Assembly: GCA_965220265.1 (NCBI GenBank)
Contig: CBDCPM010000004.1
Coordinates: 310,001-374,000, forward strand
Direction of reading: 5' to 3'
Length of the DNA: 64,000 bases
Source of the DNA: Bin87 sp965220265
Lineage (GTDB): Bacteria > Chloroflexota > Dehalococcoidia > Lucifugimonadales > UBA3495
Below, one piece after another: positions 53,709-62,321 of the stretch. A program made the translations under genes and the position numbers. Each line of letters starts with the position of its first letter. Position 1 is the stretch's first letter. The notes below the pieces were generated by a model. It was not told the DNA's origin and did not search any database. It was given only the letters and a program-made list of their open reading frames with translations.

Positions 53709-53732
53709 GGGGGCGAATGATCATTCGCCCCC
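53709..53732. repeat. Intergenic palindrome, GGGGCGAATGA family
   Basis: Perfect 24-base palindrome with half-site GGGGGCGAATGA, between the decayed importer and the convergent aspartyl-protease-like gene; followed by TGTTTTGT, so it could terminate. Confidence 0.8.
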
Positions 53733-53747
53733 TGTTTTGTCCGATAT

Positions 53748-54101
53748 TCACAGCGTTAATCTATCCGCGGGAACCAAACGTTCTCCTACGGGATCGACAA
53801 CGAGCTCGAAAATCTCGAGTGTAGTCGCACCTATGAGGTATTCGTCCTCGGGTCCGAAAATGACCGGGCAGTATCTGACTTCCTCACCTACGCCAAACCG
53901 TGCGTCAGCGACGTCGTATTCAACGGCGCTACCGTCAGCAATTCTGTATCGGCTGGTCCGCAACGGCGCAATTCTCAAGCGCGCCATCAACGATTGCGGC
54001 ATCATCGAATGTGTCGCTCCGGTATCAACCATTGCCGACACCGGAAACAAATCTCCACCCGCTGGATGTCCGACGCTGACCTGCACGTTGAAGGTTCCCA
54101 T
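53748..54101 (-). CDS. Retropepsin-like (clan AA) aspartyl protease
   Basis: A 117-residue protein with a single retroviral-type protease domain. The catalytic motif is SAMVDTGATHSMMP near residue 27, and the C-terminal hydrophobic-Gly block is EYLIGATTLEIFEL. Such small bacterial proteases act as dimers; their substrates are unknown. The ATG at 54101 lies opposite the SMP-30 gene start, so the two are divergent. No partner gene is adjacent. Confidence 0.75.
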   Translation of the reverse strand: MGTFNVQVSVGHPAGGDLFPVSAMVDTGATHSMMPQSLMARLRIAPLRTSRYRIADGSAVEYDVADARFGVGEEVRYCPVIFGPEDEYLIGATTLEIFELVVDPVGERLVPADRLTL

Positions 54102-54208
54102 ATCGTCTCCGCCATTGATAATAATGTTGCTTTGACGACTGCGTCAATTTTCGGCCTTGACGCTTCAACGCGTGCTAAACTGCGGCGACAAACCACAGGA
54201 GGTTCCCC

Positions 54209-55141
54209 ATGTCCTGGAGCTTTGAACTGGTCGCCGGTCCCTACGGCGGCACCGCGGAAGGGCCGGTCTGGGACGGCGAGGCGTTGCTGTTCACCCTTAT
54301 ACCGGCCTCGAAGATACTGCGTTATGACCCCAAGACCGGCGAAGTTTCCGAGTACTTCGACGAAGCCTTCAACACCAATGGCCTGTGTTTCGACGCATCG
54401 GGCAACCTGTACGGCTGCCAGCAGGGCCGGCGCCGCATTGCCCGCTTCGACGCCGCCAGCAATACGGCCACGTCGATGCCCCACCTGCTGGACGGGAAGC
54501 GGCACAACAACCCCAACGACCTGGTCGTCGACAAGTCGGGCCGCATCTGGTTCACCGACCCGTATTCTGGCATCGGCGACAGTGGGCCGCAGGAGCTGGA
54601 CCACATGTCCGTGCTGCGGCTGGACCCCAAGGGCAACGACCAGTGGGAGTTGGTGCGGGCCACCACCGACATCAGCCGGCCCAACGGGATCCTGATCAGC
54701 CGCGATCAGCGCACCCTGTACATCGCCCAGAGCGACTATGGCGCGGACCGGCGGCGGGAGCTGCGCGCCTATCCCATCAACGAGGACGGCTCGTTGGGTG
54801 AGTACAAGACATTGCACACCTTCGGCATCGACGGTGGCGCCGCCAACGGCGATTTGCGAGGCCAGGGCAGCCAGGGCGTGCAGCGGGGCGTGGACGGCAT
54901 GACGCTGGACGACGAGGGCAACATCATCGTGTGCGCCGGCTGGGAAGCGGCCGGACCGGGGCCGATGATCTACGTGTTCTCGCCCGAGGGCCGCGTGCTG
55001 GAAACCCATCCGATGCGAGTAGACCGCCCCACCAACTGCTGTTTCGGCGACGCCGACATGCGCACCTTGTACGTGACCACGGGAGGCGGCCACCTCTTCC
55101 GCGCCCGCACCAATCGTACCGGCTGGATTATGTGGCCGTAA
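54209..55141 (+). CDS. SMP-30/gluconolactonase-type lactonase
   Basis: A 310-residue six-bladed propeller of the SMP-30/gluconolactonase family. Metal ligands are expected at E17-18 (GTAEGPVWDG), N in HNNPNDLVVDKSGRIWFTDP (about 110), and D in RGVDGMTLDDEGN (about 231). It opens sugar or organic lactones. No signal peptide, so cytoplasmic. The ATG at 54209 follows AGGAGG. The BNR-repeat gene follows 81 bases on. Confidence 0.82.
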   Translation: MSWSFELVAGPYGGTAEGPVWDGEALLFTLIPASKILRYDPKTGEVSEYFDEAFNTNGLCFDASGNLYGCQQGRRRIARFDAASNTATSMPHLLDGKRHNNPNDLVVDKSGRIWFTDPYSGIGDSGPQELDHMSVLRLDPKGNDQWELVRATTDISRPNGILISRDQRTLYIAQSDYGADRRRELRAYPINEDGSLGEYKTLHTFGIDGGAANGDLRGQGSQGVQRGVDGMTLDDEGNIIVCAGWEAAGPGPMIYVFSPEGRVLETHPMRVDRPTNCCFGDADMRTLYVTTGGGHLFRARTNRTGWIMWP

Positions 55142-55152
55142 CCGCTCCACGC

Positions 55153-55181
55153 TTGACAAGGCGCATCATTCCCCCAACAAT
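55153..55181 (+). promoter_or_regulatory. Possible promoter of the BNR-repeat gene
   Basis: TTGACA (55153-55158), 17-base spacer, AACAAT (55176-55181). Good -35, weak -10. It lies 42 bases before the ATG at 55223. Confidence 0.4.
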
Positions 55182-55222
55182 CTGCAAAACTGCAACCGGC
55201 ACACACTCCAGGAGATTATGCG

Positions 55223-56302
55223 ATGACAACCGTGACCGCGCACAACACCAACGTATACGTCGGCCTAGCCGGCGAGAGCGCCCTGATCATCGGCGCCGAA
55301 GGCACTCCCCTGGGCGAGGGCGGCATGTACCGGCTCACTGAAGGCCAGTCCGACTGGGCTTCGATCGAGAACGGCCTGCCCGAAAACCCCCAGGTCCGCG
55401 CCCTGGTGGCCCACCCCGACGAACCGGGCACCGTCTTCGCTGGCACCCAAGACGGCGTGTACCGCAGCGACGACCGGGGCGAGAACTGGCAACGCACCGA
55501 CACCCTCAGCGGCGACGTGTGGTCGTTGGCCGTGCACCCCAACGACTCGTCAATCATGTTCGCCGGCTACGATGGTGGGCGCGTGTGTCGGTCCGACGAC
55601 GGCGGCAACACCTGGCGTCAGACGAACACCGAGGGGCTGGTCCATCCACATATCACCATGAACCCGCATGAAATCTGCAAGAGGGTGATCGGCATCAGCA
55701 TTGATCCGGCTTATCCTGACGACGTGTACGGGGCCATTGAAGTGGGCGGCCTCATCGCTTCCCGGGACGGCGGGGAGAACTGGTCCTGCATCACCGACGG
55801 ACACTACACCCGCCTCGGCCCGGTGGACCTCCACGGCGTGCAGGTCAATCCGAGCAAGCCCGGCCTGGTGTATATCATCACCCAGCTTGCCATGTTCCGG
55901 AGCAGGGAGCGCGGCGAGTCCTGGGAGTTCGTTCCCATTGAGGAGATGTTCGAGGGCGGCAGCTACTGCCGCGACCTGGTCGTAGATCCCAGTGACCCGA
56001 ACCGCATGTACCTGGCTGCCGGAGCCGGTGGCGGCAGCGCACCGGCTGGCACCGTTGACGCCGGCGTACTGGTGAGGTCCACGGACGCCGGAGAGACCTG
56101 GGAGCGGGTGGATATTGGCGAGATTACCCCGGCCCGCATGTTCCAGATCGCCATCGACCGCAACGCTCCCCGCAACGTCTACTGCTGCGACCGCGACGGT
56201 CACGTCTACTGCAGCAACGACGGCGGCAACGAGTGGACCCGTACCGACGTACCCGTTGAGATGTCCCGCGGCCGCCACGTATATCCCATGATCGCCGCCT
56301 GA
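55223..56302 (+). CDS. BNR/Asp-box beta-propeller protein
   Basis: A 359-residue protein with six Asp-box repeats (S-x-D-x-G-x-x-W): RSDDRGENW, RSDDGGNTW, ASRDGGENW, RSRERGESW, RSTDAGETW and CSNDGGNEW. This is the sortilin/photosynthesis-assembly-like (VPS10/BNR) propeller class, not a true sialidase, as no arginine triad is visible. Function unknown; it may be a scaffold. No signal peptide. The ATG at 55223 follows AGGAGA. A GGGGCGAATGA palindrome follows. Confidence 0.8.
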   Translation: MTTVTAHNTNVYVGLAGESALIIGAEGTPLGEGGMYRLTEGQSDWASIENGLPENPQVRALVAHPDEPGTVFAGTQDGVYRSDDRGENWQRTDTLSGDVWSLAVHPNDSSIMFAGYDGGRVCRSDDGGNTWRQTNTEGLVHPHITMNPHEICKRVIGISIDPAYPDDVYGAIEVGGLIASRDGGENWSCITDGHYTRLGPVDLHGVQVNPSKPGLVYIITQLAMFRSRERGESWEFVPIEEMFEGGSYCRDLVVDPSDPNRMYLAAGAGGGSAPAGTVDAGVLVRSTDAGETWERVDIGEITPARMFQIAIDRNAPRNVYCCDRDGHVYCSNDGGNEWTRTDVPVEMSRGRHVYPMIAA

Positions 56303-56319
56303 TAGCGTGTGTCTGTCTT

Positions 56320-56347
56320 GTAGGGGCGAATGATCATTCGCCCCTAC
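56320..56347. repeat. Intergenic palindrome, GGGGCGAATGA family (longest copy)
   Basis: A perfect 28-base palindrome with half-site GTAGGGGCGAATGA. It lies 18 bases after the BNR stop and before the next gene. Confidence 0.85.
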
Positions 56348-56386
56348 ATCGAAACTACACAGGAAGCCCACCGGAGGAACAACCCA

Positions 56387-57010
56387 GTGACATCCAACCC
56401 GTTGTGGAACGCCACTTTCCGCGTCGGCGAGGCCGACTTGGAATACATGGCGTTGGAAGCCACCGATTTGCCCGAATCGCTGCACGGATACCAACTCGCG
56501 AGGTCCGGTCCGCTGGATAACCAGGAGATGGCCGAAAACGGTTTCGCGGGCAGCACCGCTGACCGCTTCCGCGAGGCCGGACGCATCGGCGGGTTTATGA
56601 GGGAGTTCGTTCCCACCGCGGACGTTTCCCCGGCCAACGGCTTGAATTTCGTCGGAGCCACGGTGGTTCATCTGTTTGAGAACCCGGACCAGGTGTCCGG
56701 TTGGATGGCCGATATCTTCGTAAAGGATTTCGAAGACAACGTTGGCGAAAGCGTCGGATCCGGTCAACAGATAGTGTCCGTGGAACGGGTCGAAACGGGC
56801 AGCTTTTACGACGAGTCCGTGGGGCTGTACGTGCTGCAGGGCGGCCCGGCCGGCCTGCTGTCATCCACCGTCATAGATTTCCGAGTGGGCCGCCTTCTGG
56901 GCGTTGCCTTCGTGGGATCCATCGGCGAACACGAGCGGACGCAACTGGCCATCGAGATGGCCCTGGCGCTGGAAAAGAGGATGGTCCAGGTCGCTCTCGG
57001 CGGCCGATAA
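56387..57010 (+). CDS. Hypothetical protein (207 aa)
   Basis: A mixed alpha/beta protein: WNATFRVGEADLEYMALEATDLPE, RFREAGRIGGFMREFVP, VGATVVHLFENPDQVSGWMADIFVKDFEDNVG, FYDESVGLYVLQGGPAGLLSSTVIDFRVGRLLGVAFVGSIGEHER. No named family recognised; the layout resembles lipoprotein-type heme- or lipid-binding domains, but it has no signal here. The GTG at 56387 follows GGAGG nine bases upstream. The restriction-modification genes begin 18 bases after its stop; whether it belongs to them is unclear. Confidence 0.6.
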   Translation: MTSNPLWNATFRVGEADLEYMALEATDLPESLHGYQLARSGPLDNQEMAENGFAGSTADRFREAGRIGGFMREFVPTADVSPANGLNFVGATVVHLFENPDQVSGWMADIFVKDFEDNVGESVGSGQQIVSVERVETGSFYDESVGLYVLQGGPAGLLSSTVIDFRVGRLLGVAFVGSIGEHERTQLAIEMALALEKRMVQVALGGR

Positions 57011-57028
57011 CCGTTCCGAGCGTACCCT

Positions 57029-57946
57029 ATGCAACTCCAGCCCAAACCCGAAGCCGGCTTGGACGCAACGGAAGTTGACTCGCCGGAGCGAACGTCATTG
57101 CCGGGCACCGTCGGGCAGCCGGTGATGGTTTGCGAGGATAACATCGATTTCATGGACCGGCTCGAGGCTGCCGGCTTGCGAATGAAGTTGATCGTAACGT
57201 CTCCACCGTACAACCTGGGCAAGGACTACGAAACCAGGTCATCCCTCGATAACTACCTGAAATCGCAGGCCGAGGTGATCAGGAGGTGCGTGAGGCTGCT
57301 GCACCCCCAGGGATCAATTTGCTGGCAGGTCGGCAACTACGTTGATCACGGCGAAATCGTGCCCCTCGATGCAGCGCTTTATCCGATATTTTACGCCGAG
57401 GGCCTGAAATTACGGAATCGAATCATTTGGCATTTTGGGCATGGCCTTCATTCCGCCAGGAGATTGTCAGGGCGATATGAGACGATCAATTGGTGGACCA
57501 AGGGCGACGACTACACCTGGAACCTGGACCCCATCCGGGTGCCGGCCAAATATCCGGAAAAGCGGTATTACAAAGGCCCCAACGTCGGCAAGTTGTCCGG
57601 AAATCCGAAAGGGAAAAACCCCAGCGACGTATGGGAGTTTCCCAACGTGAAAAGCAACCATCCCGAGAAAACCATTCACCCGTGCCAATTTCCGGTGGAG
57701 CTCGTTGAGCGCCTCGTCCTGTCGATGACCGAGGAGGAAGATACGGTTTTCGATCCGTACATGGGCGCAGGGTCGTCGGTGGTTGCTGCCCTGATGCACG
57801 GTAGAATCGGCTATGGGTGCGACGTCGTCCCTGAATACGTGGATATCGCTTGGCAGAGAGTGAGCCAGTGGAAGCAAGGCGTCTTGAAGACCCGCCCCAT
57901 GGGCAAGGCGATATATGATCCTTCCCTGCCCAGGGGAGGCCACTGA
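57029..57946 (+). CDS. Type II DNA methyltransferase (probable N4-cytosine)
   Basis: A 305-residue beta-class methyltransferase: motif IV TSPPYNLGKDYE near residue 57, then CWQVGNYVDHGEIVPLD, RNRIIWHFGHGLHSARRLSGRYETINWWTKGDDY, and motif I DPYMGAGSSVVAALMHGRIGYGCDVVPEYVDIAWQRV near 231. SPPY suits N4-cytosine methylation, as in M.BglII. Its stop overlaps the start of the nuclease gene by one base, so the two form a type II system and the methylase is made first. Confidence 0.85.
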   Translation: MQLQPKPEAGLDATEVDSPERTSLPGTVGQPVMVCEDNIDFMDRLEAAGLRMKLIVTSPPYNLGKDYETRSSLDNYLKSQAEVIRRCVRLLHPQGSICWQVGNYVDHGEIVPLDAALYPIFYAEGLKLRNRIIWHFGHGLHSARRLSGRYETINWWTKGDDYTWNLDPIRVPAKYPEKRYYKGPNVGKLSGNPKGKNPSDVWEFPNVKSNHPEKTIHPCQFPVELVERLVLSMTEEEDTVFDPYMGAGSSVVAALMHGRIGYGCDVVPEYVDIAWQRVSQWKQGVLKTRPMGKAIYDPSLPRGGH

Positions 57947-58557
57947 TGATGATCGCAGCCAAGTATTCCCACCTGAACGGAGAAGAACACCTCATAGTGC
58001 ACAGGAGTCAACTCTGGGATCAAGTCCAGTCCGTCGTGGCAAAAGTGGACGCCGAAGAGTGCAGGACCAAAAGATCACAGGAATCCAGAAAGCGGGGGCA
58101 AATGTTGTATTCGCCCACCGATCTGAATTCGGCCTTCAAAAGGGAATGCGGAGCATTGGATTGGGGTCAGGAACGCCGCAATTTTTGGGTTGCCGCGGAC
58201 GAGCGCCTCATGCGTCGGGTACATGGCCTTTCCCCGGATGAGCAAAAGCGCGAGATCGAGAACGCGGGTTACACTGCCATCGGTTCTTATAATCAAACCG
58301 ATTTTGTCAAAGACCGGGTCGCCGTCGAAGTGCAATTTGGGAAATATGCCTTTGTGGCTCACGATCTGTTCGTGAAGCACCTGCACTTCTACGTATCCGA
58401 TGCTATCGATGTGGGGATCGAAATTCTGCCAATGAAGGCTTTGGAGCAGGAGATGTCCTCGGGCGTGCCGTACTATGAGCGTGACCTGGTGAACGTACTG
58501 CGTCAGGGTAGAGGGGTTCCGGCGGTGCCGCTGGTGATTTTGGGAGTGGTGCCATGA
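57946..58557 (+). CDS. BglII/BstYI-type restriction endonuclease
   Basis: A 203-residue nuclease. The catalytic stretch NQTDFVKDRVAVEVQFGKYAF gives Asp119, Glu128 and Gln130. BglII uses Asp84, Glu93 and Gln95, the same D-x8-E-x-Q spacing with Gln instead of the usual Lys. The rest (VAHDLFVKHLHFYVSDAIDVGIEILPM) also fits this family. Recognition of a GATC-cored site (AGATCT or RGATCY) is predicted from kinship only. The ATG at 57946 overlaps the methylase stop. Confidence 0.82.
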   Translation: MMIAAKYSHLNGEEHLIVHRSQLWDQVQSVVAKVDAEECRTKRSQESRKRGQMLYSPTDLNSAFKRECGALDWGQERRNFWVAADERLMRRVHGLSPDEQKREIENAGYTAIGSYNQTDFVKDRVAVEVQFGKYAFVAHDLFVKHLHFYVSDAIDVGIEILPMKALEQEMSSGVPYYERDLVNVLRQGRGVPAVPLVILGVVP

Positions 58558-58660
58558 GGAACGCCCGGCCCGATTAACGGACGCGGCTATTCACCACCAC
58601 TACCCAAAACCATGGCATCCACCCACCGAGGGAAGTCGGACAGGCAGATTGTTGCCAGGA

Positions 58661-59494
58661 CTATGAACCGGGTGCCGTACTCGGTACGGTCGAGACATCC
58701 ACGGCCAGCAACGAAGGGTCTATCAGCAATATTGCCAGCATTCCCCATCCCAGGATCAGCCCCACCACGACCACCGTTATTTCGGGGAGGCTCAGGGGCA
58801 TCCAGCCCAGCCTGATGCCCAGGCGGTGCTGCCAGAACCGGTTGATATTGGTTTGCGCGTGCGAGAGTATCCAGGACAGTAGCGCGACTTGGCCGAGGTT
58901 GATGGCCACGTAGGCCGCTTGCTGGGACGTTGATAGCGGCTCCTCGGCTGGTAGGATGAAGGACACCATTCCCAGCAAAACGACTCCGAAGTATATCAGC
59001 ACTATACGGACCGGGCTGAGCGTCGTTGGCACGCCCCGCTGCTGCATCATCTCCTGGTACACCCGCATGTGCGCGTGCAGTCGGAAGAACTGGTAAACGG
59101 GCACCAGGAGCGATAGCGCATGCATGATCGGGTAGGCGGTTTCGCCGGTGTGCTCCCGGTACTGCCGCCACGTCGCGTACATCCAGTAAAAAATATAGAG
59201 GCCCGAACTGAGCACCGTAAGCACTACGATGCGACCGGGAGGAATGTAGTAGGGGAATGCGTCGTCCCTCGGGGTCGCGTAGGCAGGGTCGGTGACAACT
59301 GGAGCGCCGCTGGGTGTCCCAATGTGGGTGTCTGGGACGTACGGAGCTCCGGCCAGACGGTCGATTTCCTCCGCGGCGGCCGGCGTCGCGCCGGTGGCAT
59401 GCAGTTCGGCGCCGCATGTTCCACAGAAGCGGTGACCGGGCGCATGACCCGACCCGCAACGTTGACATGCCAGCGACTCGCCGGAAGTCGTCAT
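58661..59494 (-). CDS. Zinc-ribbon plus DUF4234 membrane protein
   Basis: A 277-residue protein with an N-terminal zinc ribbon (CQRCGSGHAPGHRFCGTCGAEL), a linker, and a DUF4234-like block YYIPPGRIVVLTVLSSGLYIFYWMYATWRQYREHTG, then three further membrane helices (IVLIYFGVVLLGMVSFIL, ITVVVVGLILGWGMLAILLI). Function unknown; zinc-ribbon/DUF4234 proteins are common in Actinobacteria and Chloroflexota. The ATG at 59494 is near a palindrome at 59525. Confidence 0.75.
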   Translation of the reverse strand: MTTSGESLACQRCGSGHAPGHRFCGTCGAELHATGATPAAAEEIDRLAGAPYVPDTHIGTPSGAPVVTDPAYATPRDDAFPYYIPPGRIVVLTVLSSGLYIFYWMYATWRQYREHTGETAYPIMHALSLLVPVYQFFRLHAHMRVYQEMMQQRGVPTTLSPVRIVLIYFGVVLLGMVSFILPAEEPLSTSQQAAYVAINLGQVALLSWILSHAQTNINRFWQHRLGIRLGWMPLSLPEITVVVVGLILGWGMLAILLIDPSLLAVDVSTVPSTAPGS

Positions 59495-59524
59495 AACCTA
59501 CCGGCGCCTATGCGAGTATCCGTC

Positions 59525-59546
59525 GGGGCGAATGTTCATTCGCCCC
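59525..59546. repeat. Intergenic palindrome, GGGGCGAATGA family (variant centre)
   Basis: GGGGCGAATG and its complement around a TT centre, 24 bases after the fumarylacetoacetase-family stop. Same family as 3387, 53709 and 56320. Confidence 0.75.
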
Positions 59547-59570
59547 CACCGCCGGGAACTGCCGTGTCAA

Positions 59571-60356
59571 TCAGGCCTTGCCCCACACGACCGGGTTGCT
59601 CAGCGTGCCGACGCCGTTGACGGTGATGTCGCAGATGTCGCCGTCCTTCATGTTCTCGGTCGCGCCGTCGGTGCCCATCCAGAGTATGTCGCCGGGAATC
59701 AGGGTGAGGTATTTGCTCATGTCGCTGATGTACTCGCGGACGCCGAAGATGGCGGTTTTGAGGTCGTACTCGCCCACCACACGCTCGTTGACCTGGATTG
59801 TCACGTGGAGCTCGTCGGGATCAAGGCCGGTGGCGATCCACGGACCCATGGGTTTGAAGGTGTCGGTGTTCTTGGCGCGCCACATGGTGCGGTCGTTACG
59901 CTGCCAGTACCGCTCGCTGACGTCGTTGCCGATGGTGTAGCCGAGCACGTAGTCCAGGGCCTCGTCCTGGCTCACGTTCCGGCACTCCTTGCCGATGACC
60001 ACCACGACCTCGCCCTCGTACTGCAACTCCTGAGTTGCGTCGGCCGGCACCATGATGGGATCGCCCTGGCCGGTCAGGGCGTTGACCGCGCGGTAACCCA
60101 CGTCGGCCTTCTTGGGCAGGTTGGGTTCTTCGCCGCGCATTTGGGCCGCCCAGGTTACATGCTCTGGGAAATTGATGCCGGCGGCGTAGAAGGTGGGCGG
60201 GACCACCGGCGGCAGCAGTTTGACCGAACTCAGCGCGTACTTGCTGCCCGATTCTTTGAGACCGTCGAAAAGGCCTCCCTGGACTTCCACGACGGTGTCG
60301 CCGTCAACGATGCCGTGGGCTAGCCGATCTCCCGTGCGAAACCTGCAAATCAGCAT
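59571..60356 (-). CDS. Fumarylacetoacetate hydrolase-family protein
   Basis: A 261-residue FAH-fold hydrolase/isomerase: FYAAGINFPEHVTWA near residue 57, ELQYEGEVVVVIGKECRNVSQDEALDYVLGYTIGNDVSERYWQ near 110 with the metal-binding glutamates and Asp, AKNTDTFKPMGPW, and LWMGTDGAT. Such enzymes cleave or decarboxylate 2-oxo and catechol-derived acids. With LLM and SMP-30 enzymes in the window it fits catabolism of aromatic or lactone compounds. The ATG at 60356 follows AGGAGG. Confidence 0.85.
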   Translation of the reverse strand: MLICRFRTGDRLAHGIVDGDTVVEVQGGLFDGLKESGSKYALSSVKLLPPVVPPTFYAAGINFPEHVTWAAQMRGEEPNLPKKADVGYRAVNALTGQGDPIMVPADATQELQYEGEVVVVIGKECRNVSQDEALDYVLGYTIGNDVSERYWQRNDRTMWRAKNTDTFKPMGPWIATGLDPDELHVTIQVNERVVGEYDLKTAIFGVREYISDMSKYLTLIPGDILWMGTDGATENMKDGDICDITVNGVGTLSNPVVWGKA

Positions 60357-60418
60357 GGCCGTCGCCTCCTGTCATTCCAAGCGTGGTTACTTCCAGTTTG
60401 TCGGCGTCAATTCTGGCA

Positions 60419-60853
60419 TCAACGCCCCACCGGGTCAAGCAAGCGCGCAGTGCCGGTTCTGTTGGGCGGCGGCTGCAATCGTTCGGCGCCAACGATACCG
60501 GCGAGCAGGACGCGGATGCGATTGGCGAATGCGTCGGCCTGTCGGCTAGCGGCAGCGGCGTCCGCTTCGCTGAAAATCATCTCAGCGTTGTAGTCGGCAG
60601 CCATACGCAACGTTGCGAGCCTACCTATAACGGAACCCCAATGTCTTTCCACCAGGCCGGGTATTACTATATGCCGGCCGAACAAAGGGTTTAGGGCGCG
60701 GTGAGTGCGCGGCTCGACATTGTACTGCGCCAACGCCGCTTTGGCGGTATGCAGCACTGCGTAATAGGCCCGAGCAATAGCATCGGCGTAGAGTTTGTGC
60801 TGGAGGCATAGCAGCAGCCCTCCGGCAATCCTCAGCGCCACGCCATTCCGCAA
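60419..60853 (-). CDS. HEPN-domain protein of a MNT/HEPN pair
   Basis: A 144-residue helical protein: HKLYADAIARAYYAVLHTAKAALAQYNVEPRTHRALNPLFGRHIV and VIGRLATLRMAADYNAE match minimal HEPN partners of nucleotidyltransferases. HEPN proteins of this kind are RNase toxins neutralised by AMPylation from the MNT partner. The start is a TTG at 60853 overlapping the MNT stop (or a GTG at 60841). Confidence 0.65.
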   Translation of the reverse strand: MRNGVALRIAGGLLLCLQHKLYADAIARAYYAVLHTAKAALAQYNVEPRTHRALNPLFGRHIVIPGLVERHWGSVIGRLATLRMAADYNAEMIFSEADAAAASRQADAFANRIRVLLAGIVGAERLQPPPNRTGTARLLDPVGR

Positions 60854-61188
60854 TCACAACGCGCTGATACCATCGTGCGCGAGCCGGTAAATCCAGCCTT
60901 TCGTGCGCTTGGCTTCTTCCCATACCGCCGCAGTACGAACCATAAGCGTCGGGCCCCGCAAACGGTATCCACGTCCACCATATAGCCCAGATCAGCAACC
61001 TTCTCCGCCTTCTTACGGTCGCCTTCCTTGATGAGCACCAGCGTGTTGAAATCCACATCGGGATCGGAAATCCCCCGGGAGTACGGCCCGAAGATGATGA
61101 TGTCTTCCACCAGGCCGGGAAACTGTTCTTCCAATTGCCGGCGGAATTCGTCCAGCCAAGCCTGCTCGTCGGCGCTCAAATTCAACAT
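60854..61188 (-). pseudogene. MNT-type nucleotidyltransferase, frameshifted
   Basis: Starts MLNLSADEQAWLDEFRRQLEEQFPG with the core IIIFGPYSRGISDPDVDFNTLVL, where the usual GS of GSxARG has become GP. The frame breaks in a C/G run near 60950-60965; the other frame completes it as GPTLMVRTAAVWEEAKRTKGWIY and ends LAHDGISAL at 60854-60856. With the GS loss and the frameshift the antitoxin part of the pair is probably inactive. Confidence 0.6.
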
Positions 61189-61379
61189 TGCCGATGCTCG
61201 ATCCGTCAGGTAACTACTCTTTAGGCATTCTACCATCGGGCCCTCGCGCCGCTCGCCCGATCGTGCACAGCGTCGCCAATCGCTCCGGCACCGTGTGGTA
61301 ACATATCCGGCGTCGCACTGGCAGCCTGATGCCGCCGTGCGTCGCGATAACAACCACGGCAGGCAGGTGCGAATACAGT

Positions 61380-62153
61380 ATGCAGCAGCCCGAAACCACA
61401 CTGATTTATTGGGCGCCCAGCCGGGTGAGGTTCAACCTGACCCTGATCCTCGCCGCCGCCGTCATCCTTTTCGGCCTCTACCAGGTGTTCATGGACGCCC
61501 GCAGCGGCGGCGATGACGTGCCGGCTGAGAGCGCCGCGCAGACCCAGGGCTCGGGCGGAGATGGCGAAACTGCCCCCAGCCGCAGCGGCGGCAGCGGGGC
61601 CTTTTTGCTGATCGTCGTGGGATTGGGCGTGGGAGCCTATTCCTGGCTCACGTCGCCGCGCCAATACCGGGTCTATTCCGATGCCCTGATCATCATGTTT
61701 GGCACTCCGAGGAGACGGACCATCCATTTCAGTGACATCCGGGAAGTGGTGAGCGATCGCGGAATGATGGGCGATCCCCTCCGCGTGTACACCATGAACC
61801 GCCGGCGTATCCCGCTCCAGGTCCGCGAGCCGGAAGAGATGCACCGGCATCTGGATTCGGCCCTGGCCGACTTCCGCCGCGCCTATCCCCAGTACGCGCC
61901 GACGGAGGAACCCGACACGGAAGCAGCGGCGTCTGATGTGGTGGAATCCACGGCCGCCGACGTTACTGATGCGACCAGCGATGTTGGCCCCGAACCGGCG
62001 GCCACCGAGAGCGCCGAGGCCGAGCCGGCCGAGCCGGATCCCGCGCCGGCGGATCCCGAGCCGGAGCGCAGCCCGCGCGCTCGCCGCCGCAGCCTCCGCG
62101 ACGATGGTCCTGCCGGGGACGACGGGAACGGCAGCCGCCCGCGGATCAGCTGA
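61380..62153 (+). CDS. Membrane protein with PH-like domain
   Basis: A 257-residue protein with two helices (RFNLTLILAAAVILFGLYQVFM and GAFLLIVVGLGVGAYSWL) and then a bacterial-PH-like block, RQYRVYSDALIIMFGTPRRRTIHFSDIREVVSDRG and DPLRVYTMNRRRIPLQVREPEEM. It ends in a long Ala/Glu/Pro-rich tail. Function unknown. The ATG at 61380 is chosen over longer frames because it starts the first helix region. Confidence 0.65.
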   Translation: MQQPETTLIYWAPSRVRFNLTLILAAAVILFGLYQVFMDARSGGDDVPAESAAQTQGSGGDGETAPSRSGGSGAFLLIVVGLGVGAYSWLTSPRQYRVYSDALIIMFGTPRRRTIHFSDIREVVSDRGMMGDPLRVYTMNRRRIPLQVREPEEMHRHLDSALADFRRAYPQYAPTEEPDTEAAASDVVESTAADVTDATSDVGPEPAATESAEAEPAEPDPAPADPEPERSPRARRRSLRDDGPAGDDGNGSRPRIS

Positions 62154-62321
62154 CGCTCCCCGTCGGTTACGCCTCTACGATCCGCAGCAGCTGACGCCTG
62201 ATAGTCCGGGTGTCGGCGGCCATATCGTGGCGCGTGATACTGGGCGGTTCGTATCCGCATCTTCTGCATATCCCAGCGCAACACAGGCTGGTCAGGAAGG
62301 GGACTGCTCGTAAAGGATTTT

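Noticed and set aside
53748..54101. A retroelement (because of the retropepsin-like protease)
   Set aside because: No reverse transcriptase or other retroelement gene is nearby; single-domain bacterial retropepsin-like proteins are common.
54157..54181. Promoter TTGACG ... TAAACT before SMP-30
   Set aside because: Spacer of only 13 bases is too short for a sigma70 promoter.
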